A stretch of 64,000 nucleotides of DNA from Nocardia thailandica NBRC 100428 (lineage in GTDB: Bacteria; Actinomycetota; Actinomycetes; Mycobacteriales; Mycobacteriaceae), in contig NZ_BAGK01000113.1 in the NCBI RefSeq assembly GCF_000308795.1, positions 1 through 64,000 of the forward strand, in the 5' to 3' direction. The notes beneath the pieces are model-generated. The model was not told the origin of the DNA, made no database searches, and saw only the letters and a list, made by a program, of their open reading frames with translations. Both the position numbers and the translations under genes were made by a program. Each line of letters opens with the position of its first letter. The stretch's first letter is position 1. Shown here piece after piece: positions 24,533-33,042 of this stretch.

Positions 24533-25782
24533 GCGGTCACCACCCCGTCGTCCGGCCGGAGGGAGCGGGACTCCGGGGCGCCGTCGGTGCCGCGCAGGGT
24601 GCGGTCGACGACATCGGCCATGGCCGACCGGAACCGGGCCGGGGCGAAACTCTCGGCGTGGGCGCGGATGCGCGCCGGATCCAGCGCGGTGGGGGCGAAC
24701 CCGTCGACCACCTCGGCGAGCGCCGCGACGACCTCCTCGTCGGAGCCCGGTGGCACGTGCGCGCCGGTGACTCCGGGGACGACGGTGTCCAGCGCGCCGC
24801 CCGCGCCGACCGCGAGAACCGGTGCGCCACAGGCCATCGCCTCGACCGGGACGATGCCGAAGTCCTCGATACCGGGCATGAGCAGCGCCGCGCATCGCTG
24901 ATACATCGCCACCAGGACGTGGTCCGGCGCGGCGCCGAGGAATTCCGTCTCCTGTCCCGCGATCGATTCCAGGTACGCGCGGTCGCGGCCGTCGCCGACG
25001 ATCACCAGGCGGCGACCGGTGCGCTGGGCGATCCGGATCGCCAGATCGGCCCGCTTGTAGGGGACCAGGCGGCCGGCGAAGAGCAGGAAGTCCGCGCGTT
25101 CGGCGGCCGGATCACAGGTGAACCGGTCCACGCGCACCGGCGGATGGACGACACTCGCGGGCAGCCCCCACCAGTCGCGGACCCGCTCGGCCACGGCGGT
25201 GGAGTTCGCGACGACCTGCGCGAGTCGGGGCGCGGCACGCAGTTCGCCGCGCCGGGCGAGCAGGCCGAGCGCGGTCAGGGCCGCCGCGCCCAGCGGTCCG
25301 CCCGCTTCGCGCCTGCGGAACTCGGCGTCCCAGGCCCAGCGGGCCGGGCTGTGCACGTAGGCGATGACCGGCGCGGTCGTGGCGAGTGCGGCCTGGGTGG
25401 CGAACGCGTGATGACTGACCACGACGGCGTCGGGGTCGCCCAGTTCGAGGCGGCGCAGCACACGCGGCGCGAACGGCAACAGCGGGGCGTGCGAGCGGCG
25501 GCCGGTGCGCCGATACGCGGCGCCCAGCCAGGAATCACGCACCGTGGACCAGTCCAGGCCGCCGGGTTCGGTGTGACGCGCCGTCGGCCGGTCCGCGCCT
25601 CCCGGTGCGGTGTCGTGCCGCGCCGGGAGCGCGCCGGCGGGAACGGGGTGCGCGGCCGGATCGACGATGGGGGCGAAAACTGGTGCGCCGGGCCACGTCC
25701 GGGTGAACTCGTCGATCACCGCCTCGGAGCCGCCGTATTCGGTGAAGCGTTCGTGGACGATCGCCACGCGGGGAGTGTTCAT
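24529..25782 (-). CDS. GT4-family glycosyltransferase
   Basis: A 417-residue GT-B glycosyltransferase. The N-terminal RVAIVHERFTEYGGSEAVID is the typical donor-independent start of GT4 enzymes. The middle holds YVHSPARWAW and ANSTAVAERVRDWWG. The C-terminal donor site has LLFAGRLVPYKRADLAI and PGIEDFGIVPVEAMACGAPVLAVGAG cut at the E(x7)E motif. Residues 45-75 form a Pro/Ala-rich insertion. It should act in the cytoplasm, adding one sugar to the lipid-linked repeat unit. The ATG overlaps the stop of a 42-codon mini-gene (ATGA) and the stop overlaps the RmlC-like gene. Confidence 0.9.
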   Translation of the reverse strand: MNTPRVAIVHERFTEYGGSEAVIDEFTRTWPGAPVFAPIVDPAAHPVPAGALPARHDTAPGGADRPTARHTEPGGLDWSTVRDSWLGAAYRRTGRRSHAPLLPFAPRVLRRLELGDPDAVVVSHHAFATQAALATTAPVIAYVHSPARWAWDAEFRRREAGGPLGAAALTALGLLARRGELRAAPRLAQVVANSTAVAERVRDWWGLPASVVHPPVRVDRFTCDPAAERADFLLFAGRLVPYKRADLAIRIAQRTGRRLVIVGDGRDRAYLESIAGQETEFLGAAPDHVLVAMYQRCAALLMPGIEDFGIVPVEAMACGAPVLAVGAGGALDTVVPGVTGAHVPPGSDEEVVAALAEVVDGFAPTALDPARIRAHAESFAPARFRSAMADVVDRTLRGTDGAPESRSLRPDDGVVTA

Positions 25783-25907
25783 GAGGAGATCTCGATCTGT
25801 CGGATGGTGCGCGTCGGCGTCCCGGCGTCCGAAGCGGTCGGGCTGCCGCGACGGCGGGTCGTCGGTGCGTGCGGGCCGGTCGGCGGCGCCGATGCCACCG
25901 TGCTCAC
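25779..25907 (-). CDS. Putative 42-aa mini-gene coupled on both sides
   Basis: A 42-codon frame fills the gap between the aminotransferase and the downstream glycosyltransferase. Its GTG overlaps the aminotransferase TGA (GTGA) and its own TGA overlaps the glycosyltransferase ATG (ATGA), the same 4-nt coupling used through the operon. The peptide is Ser/Thr/Pro/Arg-rich and ends TIRQIEISS; no domain is visible. Either it is a small gene or translational bridge, or it is the original C-terminal tail of the aminotransferase detached by a frameshift. Confidence 0.4.
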   Translation of the reverse strand: MSTVASAPPTGPHAPTTRRRGSPTASDAGTPTRTIRQIEISS

Positions 25908-27226
25908 GACGGGAGCCCGAGCTGGCGCGGCGCGGCGTGGCGGCGCACGGCGGGGACGACGGGGCGGCCCTCCAGCAGGCCGGACACGCCGCCCTGTTCG
26001 AGCGCGCGGCGGTAGACGAGCGCGGCGGCCTGCACGGCGGTGAGGGTGTGGTCGATGTCGGGCGGGCGGTGGGCGGCGGAGACCACGAAGGACTGGCCGA
26101 GGACGCCGCCGCGGATGAGTTCCTGCAGGAACAGGGTCCGGAACGCCTGTGACGGTGATCCGTCGGTGCCCGCGGTGACGAACATCAGGCACGACGGGCG
26201 GCCGGCCGGATACAGGAACTCCGCGATGCCGAGTTCGGCGGTGATCGCGGCGAATCCGTCGCGCAGGGCCGTGCCCGCGGAGTCCATGGCGCGCACGGGA
26301 TCGGTGGTGGCGTAGGCGTGCACGACGGCGCGGAAGGCGGCCAGCGAGGCGGTCTCGGGCCCGTGGGTGGTGGAGAGCAGGAACACCCGGGGCCGGTCGG
26401 TGCGCAGGCCACCGAGTTCCATGAACTCCCGGCGCCCCGCCAGCGCCGAGATCGGGAACCCGTTGCCCATGGCCTTGCCCCAGCACGACAGATCCGGGCG
26501 CACGCCGTAGACCTGCTGCCCGCCGCCGGGGGACCAGCGGAATCCGGTGATCATCTCGTCGAAGACCAGCAGCGTCCCGTAGCGGTCGCACAGGGCGCGG
26601 ACCCGCTCGAGGTAGCCCGGTTCCGGTTCGGCGGTCGCCGTCGCGGGTTCCATGACGACGCAGGCGATCTCGCGCCCTGACAGGATCGCCTCGAGCGCGG
26701 CGGGATCGTTGTAGGGGAACACGACGGTGCCGGGATCGGGGATGCCTGCGTTCATGGCGGTGGTGCCGATGAACCAGTCGTCGGTGGAGAAGAACGGGTG
26801 CGCGCACACCGCGACGGTCACCCGCCCGGTCACCGCGCGGGCCAGCCGGACCGCGGCGGTGGTGGCGTCGGAACCGTTCTTGCCGAACTTGACCATGTCC
26901 GCGCCGGGCACCAGGGCGAGGAAGTCCTCGGCGGCGGCCAGTTCCAGCTCGGTGGGCCGCGAGAAACTCACCCCGTCGGCGATCGCCCTGGTCACCGCCT
27001 CGACCACCGGCGGGTAGGCGTGGCCGAGGGTGACCGAGCGCAGGCCCATGCCGTATTCGACGTATTCGTTGCCGTCGCAGTCCCAGACCCGGCAGCCCGC
27101 GCCGCGGGACAGGATCGGGGCCATGCGCTCGGGATACTGATCGGCCCCGCGCGCGTAGGTGTGCGCGCCGCCGGGCACCAGATCGTGCAGCCGGGCCTGG
27201 AGCGCGGCACTGCGGGTGTGTGACAT
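25904..27226 (-). CDS. Glutamate-1-semialdehyde-type PLP aminotransferase
   Basis: A 440-residue class III aminotransferase resembling glutamate-1-semialdehyde 2,1-aminomutase (HemL). Typical blocks are LVPGGAHTYARGADQYPE, the cofactor-site KFGKNGSDATTAAVRLARA, VFDEMITGFRW and the PLP lysine in SCWGKAMGNGFPISAL. Placement in a polysaccharide operon indicates amination of a sugar or a small acid substituent rather than haem synthesis; HemL-like sugar or amino-acid transaminases occur in such clusters. The ATG follows AAGGAGGACG. It is the one gene in this stretch with a clear independent ribosome site. Confidence 0.87.
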   Translation of the reverse strand: MSHTRSAALQARLHDLVPGGAHTYARGADQYPERMAPILSRGAGCRVWDCDGNEYVEYGMGLRSVTLGHAYPPVVEAVTRAIADGVSFSRPTELELAAAEDFLALVPGADMVKFGKNGSDATTAAVRLARAVTGRVTVAVCAHPFFSTDDWFIGTTAMNAGIPDPGTVVFPYNDPAALEAILSGREIACVVMEPATATAEPEPGYLERVRALCDRYGTLLVFDEMITGFRWSPGGGQQVYGVRPDLSCWGKAMGNGFPISALAGRREFMELGGLRTDRPRVFLLSTTHGPETASLAAFRAVVHAYATTDPVRAMDSAGTALRDGFAAITAELGIAEFLYPAGRPSCLMFVTAGTDGSPSQAFRTLFLQELIRGGVLGQSFVVSAAHRPPDIDHTLTAVQAAALVYRRALEQGGVSGLLEGRPVVPAVRRHAAPRQLGLPS

Positions 27227-27239
27227 CGTTCGTCCTCCT

Positions 27240-27791
27240 TCAGCATCCGCGTTCGGTGAAGGCCCGCAGATAGCCCGCGGACTGCCGGACGTACATCCAC
27301 GACCAGAACTCCGCCCCGGACGGGCTCGGCGAGGCGACCATGGTGATGCGGCCGCCGAAGCAGCGCCCGACGATGTAGCGCGCCCGCGACACGTGCGGGG
27401 TGAAGGTGACCACGATGATGTGCTGCCAGCCGTAGCGTGCGGCCAGCCTGCCGATCTCGCGGGCCTCGCCGCGCGTGGTCCACGGGTCGGGCACGAAACA
27501 TTCCACCGGGAACCGGAATTCGCCCGCGCAGTAGCGGTCCATGACCGGGTCGTCGAGGCCGGTCGAGCGCGAGATGACCAGGCGCGGCGCGTAGCCGCGT
27601 TCGGCGAGGTCCAATCCGATGTCGAACCGTTCGTAGGGGGTGCCACCGAGGACGACGACCGCGTCGGCCGGGGTCGGCGGGTCGGTCTGCGGATACACGA
27701 AGACCGGCAGCCCGGCCAGGACCAGCGCGACCAGCGCGACGAGGACCGCGGCCGAGACGCGGACGAGAACCTTCGCGCGCCGGGACGTCAT
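27240..27791 (-). CDS. DUF218 (ElyC/SanA/YdcF-type) membrane-anchored protein
   Basis: A 183-residue protein with one N-terminal transmembrane anchor (residues about 10-30) and a DUF218 domain. Motifs are ADAVVVLGGTPYERFDIGLDLA, the conserved region around SRSTGLDDPV and TRGEAREIGRLAARYGWQHIIVVT. The family includes ElyC and SanA, implicated in envelope polysaccharide or lipid-carrier metabolism and vancomycin sensitivity in enterobacteria, with no settled reaction. Within this operon a role in surface-polymer assembly or carrier recycling is a reasonable inference. Its ATG overlaps the acetyltransferase stop (ATGA). Confidence 0.85.
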   Translation of the reverse strand: MTSRRAKVLVRVSAAVLVALVALVLAGLPVFVYPQTDPPTPADAVVVLGGTPYERFDIGLDLAERGYAPRLVISRSTGLDDPVMDRYCAGEFRFPVECFVPDPWTTRGEAREIGRLAARYGWQHIIVVTFTPHVSRARYIVGRCFGGRITMVASPSPSGAEFWSWMYVRQSAGYLRAFTERGC

Positions 27792-28984
27792 CGGCGCTCC
27801 GGGATCAGCCAGGCCCACACGGCCACGTCCCCGTGCGCGCCGGTGTGGTCGCGGACATCGCGCAGGGTGCCCTCGACGGCGAATCCGGCGGGCCCGGCGG
27901 CGGCGGTGGTCGTGCCGTCGGCGGTCGGGACGAGCAGCGTCAGCCGGACGACGCCGAGGTCGTCGCTCGCGTGGTGGCGCAGGGCCCGCAGGACGTCGGC
28001 GCGCAGGGCGGCGCCGAAGGCGGGGGTGAGGGGGATCAGTTCGGCGGACAGGTTGCGGTCGAACATGTCCCGGCCGAACAGACGGCAGAAGCCGAGCAGG
28101 TCGCCCTCGCGCACGACGGTGAACAGCCTGCCGCGGCGGCTCGCCAGATCGGCACACCGCTCGCCGGCGAGCGTGACGCCCGGCGCGGCGACCAGCACGG
28201 TCCGCGGCCGGGGGATCCATCCCCGGCACCGGCGGCGGACGGCACCGGCGGTCTGGCGGAGGACGACCCGGGCGACGGTCCCGACAGGGACCCCGGCGGC
28301 CGGATCGCGGTGGCCGGCTCGGTCGTGGCCGTCGGTGGCGAGGCCGGCCGGGTCGGGGCGGGTGCTGCGGTGCGGTCGCCGGGTCCAGGCGGCGGTGAAG
28401 CCGCCGTCGGGCGTCTCGGGGCGCGTTATCGCCCACAGCTGGTGGTCGCGGCGGGCGCCGTCGGCGTCGAAGTAGCGGGTGAGGGTCGCTTCGTGGCGCA
28501 TGCCGAGGCTGGCCGCGCCTGCGGCGACGACGGTGTTGCCGACGGCGATCGGGGCGGTGATGCGGTGCAGGCCGACGGCGGTGAAACCGGCATCGAGCAG
28601 CAGGGCCACCGCGGTGCCCGCGATGCCGCCGCCCGCGTGGGCCGAATCCAGCCAGAGCCCGAGTTCGGCGGTGCCGGTGTGGGTGTCGACCGAGCCGAGC
28701 TGGCACTGCCCGGCGAAGCGGCCGTCGACCTCGATGACATAGGCGTAGCGGCGGCCCGCGCGGGCGTCGCGGCGGGCGGACCACCACTCCGCCGCCCAGG
28801 CGTGATCGTGATGCCGGTCGGGCCAGCCGTGGCGGGAGGTGGCGGTGACCGGCCGCAGCCGGCGTTCGTCGCGCATCCGGATCCGCCGCCACTCGCCCGC
28901 GTCGTCGAGCCGGAGCGGGCGCAGGCGGATCGACCGCCCGCCCGTGCGGGCCGGTCCGATCGCGGTGTCGACGGCGCCGGTCAT
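27788..28984 (-). CDS. Two-domain GNAT acetyltransferase
   Basis: A 398-residue protein. The N-terminal half (about residues 20-190) is a clear RimJ/RimL-type GNAT domain: IRLRPLRLDDAGEWRRIR, FAGQCQLGSVDTHTGTAELGLWLD and an acetyl-CoA loop region HAGGGIAGTAVALLLDAGF. After a basic, low-complexity linker (about 205-245) comes a second region with a degenerate GNAT look (GDLLGFCRLFGRDMFDRN, ELIPLTPAFGAALRADVLRALRHH). In this operon it probably acetylates a sugar amine or a glycan precursor. The tandem layout is uncommon; the second domain's activity is uncertain. Confidence 0.75.
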   Translation of the reverse strand: MTGAVDTAIGPARTGGRSIRLRPLRLDDAGEWRRIRMRDERRLRPVTATSRHGWPDRHHDHAWAAEWWSARRDARAGRRYAYVIEVDGRFAGQCQLGSVDTHTGTAELGLWLDSAHAGGGIAGTAVALLLDAGFTAVGLHRITAPIAVGNTVVAAGAASLGMRHEATLTRYFDADGARRDHQLWAITRPETPDGGFTAAWTRRPHRSTRPDPAGLATDGHDRAGHRDPAAGVPVGTVARVVLRQTAGAVRRRCRGWIPRPRTVLVAAPGVTLAGERCADLASRRGRLFTVVREGDLLGFCRLFGRDMFDRNLSAELIPLTPAFGAALRADVLRALRHHASDDLGVVRLTLLVPTADGTTTAAAGPAGFAVEGTLRDVRDHTGAHGDVAVWAWLIPERR

Positions 28985-30314
28985 CGCTGCGGCCGATCCC
29001 GGCCGAGGGCAGCGGTGGCGACCGAGCCGTCGGGGCGCACGGTGAGCCGCCAGAACGCGCCGGTCTCGTCGCGCAGCACCACCCCGCCGTCGGCCCGCTC
29101 CGACAGCAGCGCGCCGCTGGCCAGCACCGCCGCGACCGGCGCGCCCTGCGGTGACTGGAAGCGGGCGATGTCGGCCCGGCCCTCCCCGGCGGTCGCCACC
29201 AGCGTGCCGCGGAACTGGGGATCGGGCATGTGGGTGCGTGCCAGCACCTGCCACGCGGGCGGGAACGTGGCGGCGGGCAGGTCCTCGCCCGCGCTCGAGA
29301 TGAGGTTGATGGCCGTGCCCTCCGGACAGCCGGCCGCGTCGATGCGCAGTTCCAGCGGCATCCGCTCGGTGTCGGGGTCGAAGCGCACGTTGGCCAGATA
29401 GGGCTGTCGGCAGTACTCGATGTCCAGGCACACGCTGCGCGCGGCGACCTTGCAGTTGACCATGCCGAACTGCGCGGGCCCGCCGATGCCGCGCCTGCCC
29501 ACCGTGATCGCGGTGTCGGCGCCCTCGAACCAGATGTTGGTCAGCCACCAGTTGTTGGCGGCCCCGTCGATGTCGATGTGGCGGCTGGTCGTGCGCGGAT
29601 CGTTGTCGGAGACGAATTCGACGTCGGTGAGCGACAATCCGGCGTTGTGGTCGTTGCCGGTCCCGTGGACGCCGATGTGGTTGCTGGCGAACTTCGAGGC
29701 CGTGACGTAGTTCTGGATGCACGCGGTGACCAGGCCGACGTCGAAATTGTTGATGTCGCAGTTGATGAACGCGGTGCCGCCGGTGTTGTGGTCGAGGACC
29801 ACGCCGGTCTGGGCCAGGTAGCGGGGATGGTTGTCGCTGAGATGGTTGCCCCGGATCACCATGCCCTCGAACGAGCAGCGGAAGCACTCGTCGAGCCGGA
29901 TCGCGGTGGCGCGGGCGCCGGTGAGATAGAGCCCGAACTGCGCGAAGCGCACCCGCTGCCGACGGCGCAGGTGGATCAGCGTGCCGTCGCCCTCACAGCC
30001 GACCACGGTGGCGTCGCCGCCGTGCCGTGCACGGTCGAGAAGTCGGGCAGGTCGGGCCAGGCCGTGATCCGGTAGTGCCCGGCCGGGATGTGGAGCACCA
30101 CCGGCCGGCCCCCCGCGTCCGCGGCGGCGGCGAAGGCGGCGGTGTCGTCGGCGACCCCGTCGCCGACCGCCCCGAAATCGCGGACGTTGCGGGCCGCCGC
30201 GGTGGCCGCGGCGGCGGTACCCGCGCCGAGCGAGCAGGCCACCAGGGGCGTCGCGGCCGCGACGCCGAGGGCGGCGGCGAGCATGCCCCGTCTGCCCAGG
30301 CGGTCGGTCGTCAC
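28981..30314 (-). pseudogene. Frameshifted Tat-lipoprotein with pectate-lyase-like beta-helix
   Basis: Two frames together make one pectate-lyase-superfamily protein of about 445 residues. The first part (GTG 30314) has a twin-Arg-like signal RLGRRGML and lipobox LVAC, then NVRDFGAVGDGVADDTAAF, the classic start of a Pectate_lyase_3 beta-helix. The frame is lost at 30020-30021, where one G appears missing (ACGGCGGC instead of ACGGGCGGC), and continues in the next frame with VVGCEGDGTLIHL and a long beta-helix (NNFDVGLVTACIQN, NNWWLTNIWFEG). Either a sequencing or assembly error or a recent inactivation. Expected role: extracytoplasmic lyase or epimerase acting on the polymer. Both ends keep 4-nt overlaps with neighbours. 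Confidence 0.75.
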
Positions 30315-31672
30315 CGGGTGGTCACCCGCTTGGGGGTCTCGCGCTCGGCGGGCTCGAACACCGCGGTCACCTCGTCCACCGGGGCGGCGGGCAGCGGCGT
30401 GGCACCGCCGGAGCCTGCGCGGCGGCGCCCGCGGCGGCCCGCCACGACGACGCCGGTGACGATCGCGCCCGCGCGGGTGAAGGCGGACTCGGCCGCGGCG
30501 AAGTCCGCGGCGGTCAGGGTGCCGAGTTCGGCGACCGCGACGGCGGCGGCGCCGACGGCCAGCACCGCGGCCTCGGGATTGCCGCGCACCGGCGGCGCCT
30601 CGATGATGACGATGTCGAAGCGGCCGCGCAGGTCGGCCAGCACCGGCCCCAGCGCGCCGCTGGCGAGCGCGTCGGCGGTGTCGGCGGCGACGTCACCGAG
30701 GGGGAGCAGCGTGACCCCGAATTCGCTGTCGGGGTGCAGCAGTTCGGCGACGGGCCCGCCGTTGCGGCGCAGCAGTTCGGCCAGCCCGGGAGCCCGGGCC
30801 GGGCCGAGCGCGGCGGTGCCGGTGGTGTCGGCGTCGACCAGCAGCACCCGCGCGCGGGTGGCGGCGAACGAACGGGCAAGGGCGAGGCCGACTTCGGGCG
30901 CCGAACGCGGCGAGACGCTGCTGAGCACCACCACGCCGTCGCCGTCGAGGCCCGTGCGCAGCACGGTGCGCAGCGCGCGCACCGGCGGGTCGAGCGGGCC
31001 CGGGTCACGGCTCAGCTTGGCCAGCACCGGCAGGCCCGTGGCGTGCTCGAGGTCGGCGGCGCTGCGCAGCCTGCGGTCGATCCGGTCCCACAGCATGGCC
31101 GCGCCGACGCCGAGCGCGAGCCCGGCGACCAGGCCGAGCGGAACCAGCCTGCCCGCGCCGGGGCCCTCGGGCCCGGCCGGCAGTTTCGCCCGGTCGACCA
31201 CCGCCACCCGCGCGGCCGGAGCCGCGGTGGTCTCGATGGTCTCCAATTCGTCGACCAGCCTGCGGAACTGGGCCACCACCGCGTCGGTGAGGTCGCGCGC
31301 GCCCGCCGCCGTGCCGTCGGTGACGGTGATGATCAGCAGCGAGGTCGCCGGGGGCGAGGTGGCGGTGATGTGGGTGCGCAACTCCTCGGCGGACATCGGC
31401 AGCTTGCGTTCGGCGAGCACCCGTTCGGCCACCGCGGCGCTGTCGGCCAGCTCGAGGTACGAGCGCACCCGCTGCTGCGCGGCGAGGCCGCCCTGATAGG
31501 AGTCGTTGACCGAGGTGCCGGTCGCCATCGAGACGTAGAGGGTGCTCGAGGCGGCGTAGCTGACCGGGCTCAGCTGCGCGTAGGCCAGCGCGGCCAGCAG
31601 ACCGAGCAACCCGCCCGCCGCGATCGCGGTCCAGCGGCGGCGCAACAGCACCCAGAAGGCGTCGAGAGTCAC
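30311..31672 (-). CDS. Wzz-like chain-length protein with degenerate BY-kinase domain
   Basis: A 453-residue membrane protein. Residues 1-200 form a Wzz/co-polymerase module: an N-terminal helix (about 15-35), a long periplasmic domain and a second helix (about 175-195). The C-terminal half resembles CpsD/CapB tyrosine-kinase ATPases: LRTVLRTGL, a Walker A' VLLVDADTTG and a Walker B-like DIVIIEAPP. The Walker A position reads SSVSPRSAPEVGLALARS, with no GK[ST], and no C-terminal tyrosine cluster is seen. It therefore probably regulates chain length without kinase activity. GTG start; overlaps its neighbours by 4 nt on each side. Confidence 0.85.
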   Translation of the reverse strand: MTLDAFWVLLRRRWTAIAAGGLLGLLAALAYAQLSPVSYAASSTLYVSMATGTSVNDSYQGGLAAQQRVRSYLELADSAAVAERVLAERKLPMSAEELRTHITATSPPATSLLIITVTDGTAAGARDLTDAVVAQFRRLVDELETIETTAAPAARVAVVDRAKLPAGPEGPGAGRLVPLGLVAGLALGVGAAMLWDRIDRRLRSAADLEHATGLPVLAKLSRDPGPLDPPVRALRTVLRTGLDGDGVVVLSSVSPRSAPEVGLALARSFAATRARVLLVDADTTGTAALGPARAPGLAELLRRNGGPVAELLHPDSEFGVTLLPLGDVAADTADALASGALGPVLADLRGRFDIVIIEAPPVRGNPEAAVLAVGAAAVAVAELGTLTAADFAAAESAFTRAGAIVTGVVVAGRRGRRRAGSGGATPLPAAPVDEVTAVFEPAERETPKRVTTR

Positions 31673-33030
31673 GAAGGGGTCCTTCCTGCGAAAACGGGGA
31701 GCGGCGCGGGTGCGGGTGGCGCGGCGGGGCGCAGGGCGCCGACCGCCAGATACACCAGGACCACCAGCACGACGGCCTGCAGATACTTGCCGACGGTCTC
31801 GACGGAGCCGAGCATGCCGCGCTCGAACACCACCGGCGCCTCGATGAGCGCGATGGCCATGACCACGGCGACGACGTTGCGGGCGTAGACGGCACGCGCC
31901 CACAGGACGAGCACCACGGCGGTGAACAACACACCGGCGACCACGCCGGGAAAGCCGCCGAGCACGTAGCCCTCGTTGACATTGCCCTCGGCCAGCGAGA
32001 CCGAGATCTGGCTCATGTCGACCGAGCCGCCGCGTACCTCGGCGGCCCAGGCGGTGCCCGCCTGCATCTTCTCCCGCCCGAGGATCTGGGCGGGCACGAG
32101 ACTCTGCGCCGCGTGGGTGAGCACCTGGTCCCAGCTCAGCCACGAACCGGGCCCGGCGTAGGCGGCGTCGGTGGCCGCCTCGAGCAGGTCGAAGCGGCGC
32201 AGCAGGCTCAGGAACGGTTGCACCACGGGCGGATACCCCGCGTCGGTGGCGGCGGCCTCGGCGCGCACGTGCCCGGTGGCCTTGAGCGACTGCAGCCAGC
32301 CGAACGCGCCGACACCGGTCACCGACAGCACGGTGATGGTCGCCAGCTTGCGCCGCGTCCAGCCGGTCAGCCCGAAGCGCACCGCGACCGCCAGCGCCGC
32401 GCCCATGATCGGGGTCTTGGACTCCACCGACACCGTCCACCACAGTTCGCCCGCCATGAGCCCGAGCAGGATCGCCACGGTGGCGCCGTAGCGGTGCGCG
32501 CGGGTGTACACGATGAGCCCGACCGCGCCGACCGTGGCCAGCGTGGTCGCCAGGGTCAGCACCGGGCTGGCGCTGGACACCTCGCCCGCCCGCCCCGCCG
32601 AGCCGGTGGCCACGGCGGCGAGCCTGGCCAGGGTACCGAGGACGTAGAGGGTCCACAGGGTCGGCGCGAAGACGGGATCGTCGAGGATGCGCGCGACCCG
32701 GGCCGGGCGCGGCCGCGCGCGCCACCACAGCGCCAGCGCGACGACGATCGCGGCGTAGACCCACAGCCCGAACACGACCGGACGCAGCACCAGCTCGAGG
32801 CCGCGGTCGAAACCCAACTGCGCCAGGCGGGGATCGGCGATGTTGTCGCCGAAGCGCGGCTCGGGATTCACCCACAGCAGCACCACCGGCCGGGCCAGAT
32901 ACGACATCGCCCAGTAGATCGCCTGCGCGACGAGCAGCACCCGGATCACCCCGGACATGCTCAGCGCGGCGAGCACCACCGTGATCAGGGCGGCGGCGAT
33001 CGCGAGCAGCGCGCCCGCGGCGCCCGTCAC
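31669..33030 (-). CDS. Polysaccharide polymerase-like membrane protein (Wzy-type)
   Basis: A 453-residue protein with about ten hydrophobic segments and one larger extracytoplasmic stretch (about residues 265-345, with QSLVPAQILGREKMQAGTAW). This topology is typical of Wzy polymerases and O-antigen ligases, which are too divergent for motif calling. A short C-terminal Pro-rich tail follows. It is placed between the Wzz-like gene and a glycosyltransferase and close to the flippase, the expected setting for a polymerase. Stop and downstream GTG overlap (GTGA). The alternative is an unrelated EPS membrane protein. Confidence 0.7.
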   Translation of the reverse strand: MTGAAGALLAIAAALITVVLAALSMSGVIRVLLVAQAIYWAMSYLARPVVLLWVNPEPRFGDNIADPRLAQLGFDRGLELVLRPVVFGLWVYAAIVVALALWWRARPRPARVARILDDPVFAPTLWTLYVLGTLARLAAVATGSAGRAGEVSSASPVLTLATTLATVGAVGLIVYTRAHRYGATVAILLGLMAGELWWTVSVESKTPIMGAALAVAVRFGLTGWTRRKLATITVLSVTGVGAFGWLQSLKATGHVRAEAAATDAGYPPVVQPFLSLLRRFDLLEAATDAAYAGPGSWLSWDQVLTHAAQSLVPAQILGREKMQAGTAWAAEVRGGSVDMSQISVSLAEGNVNEGYVLGGFPGVVAGVLFTAVVLVLWARAVYARNVVAVVMAIALIEAPVVFERGMLGSVETVGKYLQAVVLVVLVYLAVGALRPAAPPAPAPLPVFAGRTPS

Positions 33031-33042
33031 CGGAACTCCGGC

